A stretch of 64,000 bases of DNA from Aegilops tauschii subsp. strangulata. Lineage: Eukaryota; Streptophyta; Magnoliopsida; Poales; Poaceae. The notes beneath the pieces were generated by a model, which had not been told where the DNA came from, made no database searches, and worked only from the letters and a program-made list of their open reading frames with translations. Below are positions 45,168-56,600 of this stretch, piece after piece. How positions within the stretch are numbered: position 1 is the stretch's first letter; the number at the start of each line of letters is the position of its first letter. The translations under genes and the position numbers were made by a program. Location of the stretch: assembly GCF_002575655.3 (NCBI RefSeq), contig NC_053035.3, forward strand, positions 381,649,792 through 381,713,791, given 5' to 3'.

Positions 45168-47474
45168 CCTTACAAGTTTCAAACAATAAACATATATGAG
45201 TTCATCTCAAATATCGGTAAACACTCAACATTTCATATGTGTTCATCTAAACATCTCATATGTATTCATCTACAAGAATCTCAACATCTCCTTCTCACAC
45301 AATGAATAAATGATTGTAAATTATCATATATATCTAGTATGTCATATGTGTTCAAGTAAATCAACATCTCATATTTCAAATAAACTCAACATTTCATATA
45401 TATCTAAAAAATCTCAACATCTCACATATAGCTACAAAACTCAACATCTCATAATTATCTACAAAACTAGGCATCTCATATATATCTAAAAAAATACAAT
45501 CTAGGTTTCACTAACAAGAATCATATAGTGGGGGGGGGGGATCAAAGGTTCCACCTAATCTTGGGCAAAAAAAGATCCAAACCAAGCAAATCAAAGGTTC
45601 CACCTAATCTTGGGCAAATCCCTAAAATTGCAACGCATTTACGGAGGAAAAGAAAGGGAACGGAGGAGTTTACCTAGTAGGAGGGATTGAAGATCGAATC
45701 CGGGCCTCAAAACTTCAGATCTGAGAGGGGTGTGGGGGGGATCCGAAGGGGGGGGCGCCGCCGCTGCTCTCTGTAAACAGAGCAACTTCCTTAGAGGGGG
45801 AAGAACTGCTGGGAGGGGCTGGCCCGATGCGGCTTAAGTCAATGTGCAGCGCCCAAGCGATAGGCGCTGTACTTTACACAGTGTGGCGCCTAAGCCTTAG
45901 GCGCTGCAGTGCTGTCTGTGGGGCCGCAACTGGACTAGGGCTGCCACGCTGGCAGGAGGTGCGACGCCTAAGGCAGAGGCGCTGCATGGTAGTGTGCGGC
46001 GTCTAGCTGTCGGGCCCCACACGAAAGGGTCAGCCGAGTGAATTTTTTTCGAAAGCAGGTCAGTTTGTGATTTGATTTCGCCCTCAGGTCAAATATGTGA
46101 TTTCTGCCGACCAACTAGCCTTTGTGAGTTTTTTCCACCATGATGCTCAATTTTTGTTTACTTATTATTAAGGCATCTCTAATGCGAGCTTGGGAGGTAG
46201 TCCAGGAGCGGATGCAGATTGTGGTCTGCATCGACGGCATCTCAAAGATGGTGTATCGTGCGCTGGGTTCGTGGAACGTGGATGGCAGGTACGGTTTCCT
46301 CCTTCGACGTCTTACTCACGTGGGGCCGCCAGATCTGGAGTTTGATGGCGTGTCCGGGGTGCACTACTAGGAAAACGCTTATAGATAGAAGTTTACCAAT
46401 AGCGTTTGTTTATGACCCCACGCTACTAGTAGTTAGTAGTAGCGCTGGCTAGAAAGAGCGCTACTGGTATCAGTTAGCAGCAGCGCTTTTTATCTAAACC
46501 AACGCTACTGCTAAGTGTAACACACCACAATATCTGATCAATAAATGTTAGCAGCGCTTGTCGCCCAACCAGCGCTACAGCTAGTGGGCTTAGCAGTAGC
46601 GCTGGCCCATTGCCCGCGCTGCTGTTAAGCCCACTACCTCTCCCCCCGCGCCCCCCGGCCCGGCCTCATCACTCTCACTCACACTCCCACACTCCTCCCT
46701 CGATCCCCCACGCGCCGCCGTCGACCCCCGCACACTGCCGTCCCATGCGCCGGCCCTCCTCTCCGCCGACCGCCCAGCTCCCCCGCGTCGGCCTCCTCCT
46801 CCGCCCGCCGCTCCGGCCCCCGCGCCGGCCCTCCTCCACCGAGAGGTACTCCTCCCTCCTTCCTCCTCCTCCCTCCCTCCCTAGTTATAGTTATTAGAGT
46901 AGTTATTTTGAATCCTATGTAGTTGAAAAAATGTAAGTTATTAGAATAATGTAGGTTATGATCGAACCCTTGCTAGGACAGATTAGGTATGAACCCTAGT
47001 TAATTCGTATGAACCCTAGGTTTTTAAATTTAGCTAGGTTTTAAAGTTAGGACAGAAATTTTGCTAGGTTTTTAATTAGGTGTAGTTAATAGAATTTAGG
47101 TGTTTTAAGTGTATTTAAAAGAGTTTTAGGTGTTTTAGTTTTTTTAGGTGTAGTTAGCAGAATTTTAGGTGTTTTAGTTGTTTTAGGTGTAGTTAACAAA
47201 ATTCTAGGTATTTTTATAGTTAAAGCAATTGTTGTTATTTTTTTAGTTAAAACAATTTTTCCTCTTATATGCAAATTTGCAGTGGACATGTCATATTTTG
47301 AACATGTCACATTTTGGACATGTCATATTTTTCCGAGTGGCCTATGTTTTGCCAGAAATGTCAATTCGTTTACGTTGTGGCAAATTTCAGGCGCTCGATA
47401 TGTCCTGTTTTTAGCAAAGGTCATGCCAAATTTTGCTAAGTGTTTATTAATTTTGTTTTCATAATTAAGCATTT

Positions 47475-47872
47475 TGTTCTCGACGTCGACGATGCCTATC
47501 CCGCATCCTCGTCGTTGACTCGGCGGAGGACTCCTGGTTGAGCCGAGGGGCCATGTCCGGGACTGGGCTCCGCCGGGCTGGTACTGGGTTGTGCTACCTT
47601 CTGGTGAGCGCAGCTTAGTGAGGAGCCAGCCCGTCGTCGACCCGGAGCTTCTTTGGTGGCGGTCACGTGGGCCTGCATCGGTGGAGAGGCTTGAGTCCCC
47701 CGCGCAGGTGGTACAGCACCGTGTCACGGAGGAGAACACGCACGTCCAGCGCTACTTGGTTGTGTTGGCGAACGGCCGGTTCTCCAATACCTGGCAGATT
47801 CTTTGGGGATCTCACCGGAGCTATGATCCGGTGATGGTTCCTTCTCTTTGGGTGTCCACCGCGGCCCACTGA
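47475..47872 (+). pseudogene. CACTA-associated hypothetical frame
   Basis: An open frame (47591-47872) includes DPELLWWRSRGPASVERLE and RYLVVLANGRFSNTWQI; the sequence upstream appears to continue it in other frames. I have the impression of similar frames in other wheat CACTA elements, but no function is known. It probably is decayed. Confidence 0.4.
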
Positions 47873-48179
47873 ACCTAGAGGAGCTATTATTCGAAATGTA
47901 TTAGTGATATTATATGATGATCTTTGCTACAAACTACTATATATGTATTCGATGATGGATTATTAATTACCTATTAGTTATTTGCTTATTGAATGCAAAA
48001 GATGAGCGCGGTTTGTGCTACAAACTACTATATATGTATTCATGATGGATTATATGATGATCTTTGCTACAAACTACTACAAACTACAAATTTTAGGTGT
48101 TTTAGTTGTTATATGATGATCTTTGCTACAAACTACTATATATGTATTCGATGATGGATTATTAATTACCTATTAGGAA

Positions 48180-49416
48180 ATGTCTAACGACGAAAGGGAA
48201 TTCGCTGTGTGCGAGTACTGCGAAGATGAGCGCGGGCCGTGCGACAGGCCTCACCTGGTAGAAGGTCGGCGCTTCAGCATCAAGCTCCAAGAGACCTTCG
48301 ATGTTGAAATGGTACGCAACGACGACAAGTGTTTTTTATTATTTTTTGCATGACTTCTCTGCTTCTTCAACGTGTAATTTCCGTCTTTTACAATTCGACT
48401 AGCTTATCCCATACCATGCAAGACGCTATGTCTTGGAGAAGATGGGTTTTGAAGATCATGAAAGAATGGAGACAAAGATAATTCAACTAAGGACCCATCA
48501 TGGTTATGATTTTGCTGTAAATCTATACAATTCTGTGAACTCATCCAATTTTGGTTGCCTGAATTGGGAAGCCCTTTGCAAGGCGTATGATTTTCATGAT
48601 GGTATGCTTCTCACCTTCGATCTTGGTGATCCTGACATCGACGAAAATGATATGACCATTTGGGTCCTTGTTGACACGCTTTCAGTTCTACCGCTGTGTG
48701 AGTTTCTTAAACATATTTACTAAGTAATTTATATTGTTTATTTTAAAATATTTGACAGCTTATTTCCATTGATAGCTTATTTTCATTCTTCAGAAAATGT
48801 ACGGAAAATGATAGACAGAACCTACTACTACAATGATGAAGCACAATTAACTTATAAGGAGCAAGATGGTCTTATCGCATTTTTACTAATCTTGAGAATT
48901 ACAATAGCTATTATCAAACTCCTCCACATTATGGTCAATACGTGCCACTAGTGCACGTGTTGAACTACGGTAACATCAATGGAGATATCATGATAAGATT
49001 TTCTACTATTACGACATCCGTGCATCTTTTGCATTAATTCTTCTAAAACTAAACTACATTGCTAACTACAAAGTTATTACTATGTTTTTGAAGAGACAAT
49101 CCCGATGGATTGTGTGCCTCTGATGTTGCCGAGAGGTCGCGTTAATGTTATGAGCTTACAGCTACCACAGCCAGGTCAGCCGCAGTATCCACATCACTCC
49201 TGTCCATACCATATTTCTATAAGCGAGGAAGCCATGATAATAAATGATTTCAAAAAATGTTTGAACCATCGTAGAGAGCTACTTGGAAGCAACATTGTGT
49301 GTAGGCCAAGACTTGGAGACAGGATGATCTCCGTTCTTTATTATGGAGAGTCAATTTTCCTTAATGGAGAGTCAATGCCTATCTTGTTTTATGATATTTT
49401 ACCTAAGAGAGGGTAG
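48180..49416 (+). pseudogene. B3-like accessory gene of the CACTA element
   Basis: Four exon-like pieces were traced: 48180-48311 (ATG, 44 codons, donor GTACGC), 48403-48697 (donor GTGAGT), 48794 to about 49000, and 49096-49416 with stop. Exon 2 contains LEKMGFEDHERM, HHGYDFAVNLYNS and AYDFHDGMLLTFDLGDPDID, whose spacing resembles a B3 DNA-binding domain. Exon 4 ends IFLNGESMPILFYDILPKRG and may be a second, weaker B3-like unit. Exon 3 shows a 1-nt frameshift near 48890. A role in binding element DNA is a guess; the similarity needs a profile search. Confidence 0.45.
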
Positions 49417-50219
49417 AGTAGGTCCTGTGAGAGGAGTAGGTCGTAGCTAGAATGTGTTATTATGTGCTACAATGTGTTAGAGTTGATGATGATGATGAGG
49501 AGTTATGATTATGACTAGTGACCAACTAGTTATATGATGTCTCATTGACGAACATTGTTTGGTGGTGATGACAAGTGGTAGTGAATATACTATTTAAACA
49601 GACTAGTTCATGATGAGTTGTTATTGTATAAAAGATATATCTGTTTAAACATGTACAACGCCAAAATGCTATAAATACATAAATGTTAGCAGTAGCGCTG
49701 GCCTAAAAACGCACTACTAGTACTTGAACTTACCAGTAGCGCTGGCCTAAAAACGCGCTACTGCTACAAAATAGCTGTAGCGCCGTAGCAGTAGCGCTGG
49801 TGCCCGCGCTACTGGTAGCACAAAAACCAGCGCTACTGGTAAGCTTTTCTCTAGTAGTGGTGTTGCCCCGGTCTGATTCGTTCAACGGTAATGGTTTCGC
49901 CTTTGGTGAGCCACCTTGGAGGTCTGCAAAGCTGCCTATCAGCGATGGAGCCGCGTTAAGCTCGGATGTGAAGGTGATTCGTCATTTTTTTCTTTGGTGG
50001 CTGCTGTGGTGGTGCCAGAGGCAAGTGACGGGCGTCGGTGTCAAGCTCAGAGGTTTCTTCAGTCTTGTTTGTAATTTTACTTCTTGGCTGTTGTTTCTTT
50101 GTGCAAAGGCTAGTGTTCTGCTATTTGTTCAGATTTGCCAGGTCGGTATGTACGTGACTTGTAATATGATCCATATGATATAAATGAGACACGTATTACC
50201 TTGCAAAAAAAATGCCGAC

Positions 50220-51958
50220 ACCTAAAACGGACATTATATTGTCCTGAGACGCACACAGACGATGAAGAGTCAAACAATTTTCGATGCACTCAAGGAAGCT
50301 CTAGGGACTGCTCTGGTGCTAGCGTCGCCAAACTTCACCCAGCCTTTCATGGTGGACACCGAAGCTTGCGACAAAGGCATTGGCGTAGTATTGCAGCAGG
50401 GCGGGCATCCTATTGTGTACCCGAGCAAAGCATTGGAGCCAAGGTCAGTAGGGTTGTCCACCTACGTAAAAGAGTGCATGTGCATGGCCATCTTGCATGG
50501 TGTCCACCAATGGCGCTCCTACCTGCAGATGGGCGAGTTCATCATCCGCACAGACCAAAAGAGTTTGGTCCACCTTGAGAAGCAACGGTTGAACACCGAG
50601 TGGCAACACAAGGCCTTGTCCGAATTGCTTGGCCTTCGATACCGAATCTGCTACAAAAGGGCAAAGAAAATTGTGATGCAGGTGCTCTTTCGCGTCGTGT
50701 GCATGAACAAGGTGATATGGTGGTGGCTATTATGGAGTGCAAAGCTTCCTGTCTCAAAGAGGTGCAAAAGGGGTACGGGAGGATGTGCGGTGTTAGAAAC
50801 TGCTAACGGTTTTGGCAGCCGAAAAACAACAGGGCCCATTCACTCTACAACAAGGGTTGTTGCGCTACAAGGGAAGAATTTGGTTGGGTCAGAACTGTGA
50901 CATGCGGAGGCTTGTCACCTCTACTTTGCACGATGTAGCGATAAGAGGTCATTCGGGTTACCCAGTGACCTTGGTGCGTATCAAGCAGCAATTTGCTTGG
51001 CCAGGCATGTGCATGCTATCAAGGAGTGCATGCAAACCCATCAAGTATGTCAGCAGGCTAAACCCAGGACTGCTACAACCCATTCTGATTTCGTGCCAGC
51101 CTTAATAGCCACCATAGACTTCATTGCTGGTCTTCTACTGTCAGCATGGTTAATTGCATTATTCTAGTCGTTGACAAGCTAGCAAATTACCCCCCACTTT
51201 GTTCCCCTTGTGCATCCATTTACAACTCAAGTAGTTGCTCAACAGTTCATGGACCACGTCTACAAGCATCACGGTATGCCTCGGTCCATTATCTCAGATA
51301 TGGATCCTATCTTCACTAGTCGTTTTTGGCAACACCTCTTCAAGCTGACGAGGACCGAGCTATATCTAAGCAAGGCAAGACAACCGTAGACGAATGGGCA
51401 GACCAAGAGGGTCAACCAATGCCTCGAGACCTTCTTGCGCTACTACGTGCAAGCTTCACCACGCCAATGATCCAAGTTGCTCTCCCTCGCGGAATTCTGG
51501 TACAACACCAGCACTCACTCCAGCTTGGGAAAATCACCTTCCACGATGTTGTATGGACGCAATCCGCGGCCGCTGGGTTTGGTTGCCGCTGATGCATACC
51601 AGCCAATGGATGTTAAAGCATGGTTAGAAGAGTTACAGTTGATGCTAGAGTTGGTCAAGCAACACTTGCATCGGGCGCAAAAAGCATGAATGAACAGGCG
51701 GAAAAACGTGTTCAGATCGATCATTCCAGCCGGGGGCCAGGTGTTCCTGAAGCTATAGCCTTACGTCCAGTCCTCCATAGCCCGACGAGCTTGCCACAAA
51801 CTAACGTTCAAATTCTTTGGTCCATTCCCAGTAACAGCAAAGATAGGAGTTATGGCATACCAAACTACAGCTTCCGGAGGGCTCCCTGGTTCACCCAGTA
51901 TTCCATGTGTCACGGCTCAAGACGGCGCATCTTGGCCTAGAGCAGCCGGTGAGCGTAC
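50220..51958 (+). pseudogene. Gypsy pol remnant (RNase H to integrase), left part
   Basis: The plus-strand order is RNase H (50276-50680: FMVDTEACDKGIGVVLQQGG, RTDQKSLVHLEKQRL), the integrase zinc finger region (50830-51000: LHDVAIRGHSGYPVT), then the integrase core (51240-51600: HHGMPRSIISDMDPIF and NTSTHSSLGKSPSTMLYGR). Frames shift several times. Reverse transcriptase is missing on the left, where a LINE tail abuts. The frame is cut at 51958 by the copia element and resumes at 60529. Confidence 0.82.
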
Positions 51959-53667
51959 TGTTGGGAATCGTAGCATAATTTAAAATTTTCCTACGCTCAC
52001 CAAGATGCATCTATGGAGTCTACTAGCAACGAGGGGAAAGGAGTGGATCTACATACCCTTGTAGATCGCGAGCGGAAGCGTTCCAATGAACGTGGATGAC
52101 GGAGTCGTACTCGCCGTGATCCAAATCACCGATGACCGAGTGCCGAACGTACGGCACCTCCGCGTTCAACACACGTACGGTGCAGCGACGTCTCCTCCTT
52201 CTTGATCCAGCAAGGGGGAAGGAGAGGTTGATGGAGATCCAACAGCACGACGGCGTGGTGGTGGATGTAGCGGCTCTCCGGCAGGGCTTCGCAAGCTTCT
52301 GCGAGAGAGAGAGAGGTGTTGCAGGGGAGGAGGGAGGCGCCCAAGGCTTAGTTGTTGCTGCCCTCCCTTCCCCCCACTATATATAGGGCCAAGGGAGAGA
52401 GGGGGGCGCAGCCTTGCCCCTTCCTCCAAGGAAGGGTGCGGCCAGGGGGGAGTCCTTTCCCCCCAAGGCACCTCGGAGGTGCCTTCCCCCTTTAGGACTC
52501 TCCCTTTTTTCTTATCTCTTGCGCATGGGCCTCTTGGGGCTGGTGCCCTTGGCCCATATAGGCCAAGGCGCACCCCTTACAGCCCATGTGGCCCCCCGGG
52601 GCTGGTGGACCCCCGGACCCCTTTCGGCACTCCCGGTACAATACCGATAAAGTGCGAAACTTTTCCGGCGACCAAAATAAGACTTCCCATATATAAATCT
52701 TTACCTCCGGACCATTCCGGAACCTCTCGTGACGTCCGGGATCTCATCCGGGACTCCGAACAACTTTCGGGTTTCCGCATACATATATCTCTACAACCCT
52801 AGCGTCACCGGACCTTAAGTGTGTAGACCCTACGGGTTCGGGAGACATGCAGACATGACCGAGACGCCTCTCCGGTCAATAACCAACAGCGGGATCTGGA
52901 TACCCATGTTGGCTCCCACATGCTCCACGATGATCTCATCGGATGAACCACGGTGTCAAGGATTCAATCAATCCGTATGCAATTCCCTTTGTCAAACGGT
53001 ATGTTACTTGCCCGAGATTCGATCGTTGGTATCCCAATACCTTGTTCAATCTCGTTACCGGCAAGTCTCTTTACTCGTACCGCAATGCATGATCCCGTGA
53101 CTAACGCCTTAGTCACATTGAGCTCATTATGATGATGCATCACCGAGTGGGCCCAGAGATACCTCTCCGTTTACACGGAGTGACAAATCCCAGTCTCGAT
53201 CCGTGCCAACCCAACAGACACTTTCGGAGATACCCGTAATGCACCTTTATAGTCACCCAGTTACGTTGTGACGTTTGGCACACCCAAAGCACTCCTACGG
53301 TATCCGGGAGTTGCACGATCTCATGGTCTAAGGAAAAGATACTTGACATTGGAAAAGCTCTAGCAAACGAAACTACACGATCTTTTATGCTATGCTTAAG
53401 TTGGGTCTTGTCCATCACATCATTCTCCTAATGATGTGATCCCGTTATCAATGACATCCAATGTCCATAGTCAGGAAACCATGACTATCTGTTGATCAAC
53501 GAGCTAGTCAACTAGAGGCTTACTAGGGACAGGTTGTGGTCTATGTATTCACACATGTATTACGATTTCCGGACAATACAATTATAGCATGAATAATAGA
53601 CAATTACCATGAACAAAGAAATATAATAATAACCATTTATTATTGCCTCTAGGGCATATTTCCAACA
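51959..53667 (-). repeat. Left LTR of the copia element (3' LTR)
   Basis: 1709 bp. A TATATATA box lies at about 52376-52384 (sense minus). It is nearly identical to 58805-60528. Confidence 0.95.
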
Positions 53668-56600
53668 GTCTCCCACTTGCACTAGAGTCAATAATCTAGT
53701 TCACATCACCATGTGATTAACACTCACTGGTCACATCACCATGTGACCAACATCTAAAGAGTTTACTAGAGTCAACAATCTAGTTCACATCACTATGTGA
53801 TTATCACTCAATGTGTTCTGGTTTGGTCATGTTATGCTTGTGAGAGAGGTTATTAGTCAACGGGTCTGAACCTTTCAGAACCGTGTGCTTTACGAATATC
53901 TATGTCATCTTTGTGGATGCTACCACGCGCTATTTGGAGCCATTTCAAATAATTGCTCTACTATACGAATCCGGTTTACTACTCAGAGTCATCCGGATTA
54001 GTGTCAAAGTTCGCATCGACGTAACCCTTTACGACGAACTCCTTTCCACCTCCATAATCGAGAAAATTCCTTAATCCACTAGGTACTAAGGATAAGTTCG
54101 ACCGCTGTCATGAGATCCTTTCCCGGATCACCATTGTACCCTCTTGACCAACTCATGGCAAGGCACACTACATGTGCGGTACACAGCATAGCATACTATA
54201 GAGCCTACGTCTAAAGCATAGGGGACGACCTTCGTCCTTTCTCTATCTTCTGCTGTGGTCAGGTCTTGAGTCTCACTCAATACTCACACCTTGTAACGCA
54301 GCCAAGAGCTCCTTCTTTGCTGATCTATTTTGAACTCTTTCAAAATCATGTCAAGGTGTGCTTGTCTTTTGAAAGTATCATCAGGCGTCTTGATCTATCT
54401 CTATGGATCTTGATGCCCAATATGTAAGTAGCTTCATCCAGGTCTTCTTTTGAAAAACTCCTTTCAAACAACCCTTTATGCTTTCCAGAAATTTTACATC
54501 ATTTCGGATCAACAATATGTCATTCACATATACTTATCAGAAATGTTGTAGCGCTCCCACTCACTTTATTGTAAATACAAGTTTCTAACAAACTTTGTAT
54601 AAACCCAAAAACTTTGATCACCCCATCAAAGCGTATATTCTGACTCCGAGATGCTTGCTCTGATCCATGGAAGGATCGCTGGAGCTAGCATACCTTTTAG
54701 CATCCTTAGGATCGACAAAACCTTTCTGATTGTATCACATACAACCTTTCCTTACGAAAACTGGTAAGGAAACTTGTTTTGACATCCATCTGCCAGATTT
54801 CATAAATGTAGCTAATGCTAACATGATTCCGACGGACCTAAGCATCGCTACGGATGAGAAAAACTCATCGTAGTCAACTCCTTGAACTTGTGAAAATACT
54901 CTTTGCCACAAGTCGAGCTTCATAGACGGTAACATTACCGTCCATGTCCGTCTTCTTCTTAAAGATCCATTTATCTCAATGGCTTGCCGATCATCGGGCA
55001 AGTTCACCAAAGTCCATGCTTTGTTCTGATACATGGATTCTATCTCGGATTTCATGGCCTCGAGCCATTTGTCGGAATATGGGCCCACCATCGCTTCTCC
55101 ATAGCTCGTAGGTTCATTGTTGTCTAGCAACATGACTTCCAAGACAGGATCACGCATTACTCTGAAGTAGTGCGCATCCTCGTTGTCCTACGAGGTTTGG
55201 TAGTGACTTGATCCGAAGTTTCATGATCACTATCATAAGCTTCCACTTCAATTGGTGTAGGTGCCACAGGAACAACTTCCTGTGCCCTGCTACACACTAG
55301 TTGAAGCGACGGTTCAATAACCTTATCAAGTCTCCACCATCCTCCCACTCAATTCTTTCGAGAGAAACTTTTCCTCGAGAAAGGACTCGTTTCTAGAAGC
55401 AATTACTTTTGCTTCCAGATCTGAAATAGGAGGTATACCCAACTGTTTTTGGGTATTCTATGAAGATGCATTTATCCGCTTTGGGTTCGAGCTTATCACC
55501 TGAAACTTTTTCACATAAGCATCGCAACCCCAAACTTTTAAGAAATGACAACTTAGGTTTCTATAAACGGTGTCGTCTCAACGGAATTGCGTGGTGCCCC
55601 TTTTAAAGTGAATGCGGTTGTCTCTAATGCCTAACCCATAAACGATAGTGGTAATTTGATAAGAAACATCATGGTATGCACCATATCCAATAGAGTGCAG
55701 TTATGATGTTCGGACACACCATCACACTATGGTGTTCCAGGCGGTTTTAATTGTGAAACACTTTCCACAATGTCTCAATTGTGTGCCAAACTCGTATCTC
55801 AGATACTCATCTCTATGATCATATCACATACATTTTATCCTCTTGTCACGACGATCTTCAACTTCACTCTGAAATTGCTTGAACCTTTCAATAATTCAGA
55901 CTAGTGTTTCATCAAGTAAATACACTCAGCATCTACTCAAATCATCTGTGAAGTAAGAACATAACGATATCCACTGCATGCCTCAGCACTCATTGGACTG
56001 AGTACATCAAAATGTATTACTTCCAATAAGTTGCTCTCTTGTTCCATCTTACTGAAAACGAGGCCTTTCAGTCATCTTGCCCATGTGGTATGATTTGCAT
56101 GTCTCAAGTGATTCAAAATCAAGTGAGTCCAAACGATCCATCTGCATGGAGTTTCTTCATGCACATATACCAATAGACATGGTTCGCATGTCTCAATCTT
56201 TTCAAAAACGAGTGAGTCCAAAGATCCATCTACATGGAGCTTCTTCATGCGTTCTACACCAATATGACTCAAGTTGCAGTGCCACAAGTATGTGGTACTA
56301 TCATTACTATCTTATATCTTTTGGCACGAACATGTGTATCACTACGATCGAGATTCATTTTAGGTGCAAGACCATTGAAGGTATTATTCAAATAAACAGA
56401 GTAACCATTATTCTCCTTGAATAACCGTTTTGCGGTAAACATAATCCAATCATGTTCAACGCAAACACCAAATCTCGATGGTAGAGGGAGCATGCGATGC
56501 TTGATCACATCAACCTTGGAAACACTTCCAATACATATCGTCATCTCACCTTTAGCTAGTCTCCATTTATTCCGCAGCTTTTATTTCGAGTTACTAACAC

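Larger units (their letters stand above)
41150..46108 (-). mobile_element. Mutator-like element carrying a plant-mobile-domain gene
   Basis: Inverted ends of about 250-280 bp start GGCTGAAATCACATATTTGA (left) and GGCAGAAATCACATATTTGA (right, reversed). They are flanked by a 9-bp duplication with one mismatch, GACCAATTA (41141-41149) and GACCAACTA (46109-46117). The arms and subterminal regions repeat GCAGCGCC/GGCGCTGC words. No MURA-type transposase is found; the 5-kb interior holds one multi-exon PMD gene on the minus strand. Confidence 0.88.
46362..49859 (+). mobile_element. CACTA transposon with accessory genes only
   Basis: The ends are CACTACTAGGAAAACGCTTA and, reversed, CACTACTAGAGAAAAGCTTA, flanked by the 3-bp duplication GTG (46359-46361, 49860-49862). 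Both ends carry many subterminal copies of AGCAGTAGCGCTGG or its inverse, the expected transposase-binding repeats. No TNPD- or TNPA-like transposase is visible in 3.5 kb. Two coding remnants (47475-47872 and 48180-49416) lie inside. Confidence 0.92.
46118..50210 (+). repeat. LINE-like 3' end with poly-A, split by the CACTA element
   Basis: Positions 46118-46361 and 49860-50210 join across the CACTA insertion. The right part ends GTAATATGATCCATATGATA, then ATAAATGAGACACGTATTACC, then TTGCAAAAAAAA at 50203-50210, a tail common to wheat LINEs. The left part has a short open frame (46140-46370). No reverse transcriptase remains, so only a truncated 3' portion was inserted. Confidence 0.5.

Noticed and set aside
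52166..52573. Reading frames inside the copia LTRs (also 58972-59421)
   Set aside because: The same frames appear in both LTR copies; they lie in regulatory LTR sequence and are not known copia genes.
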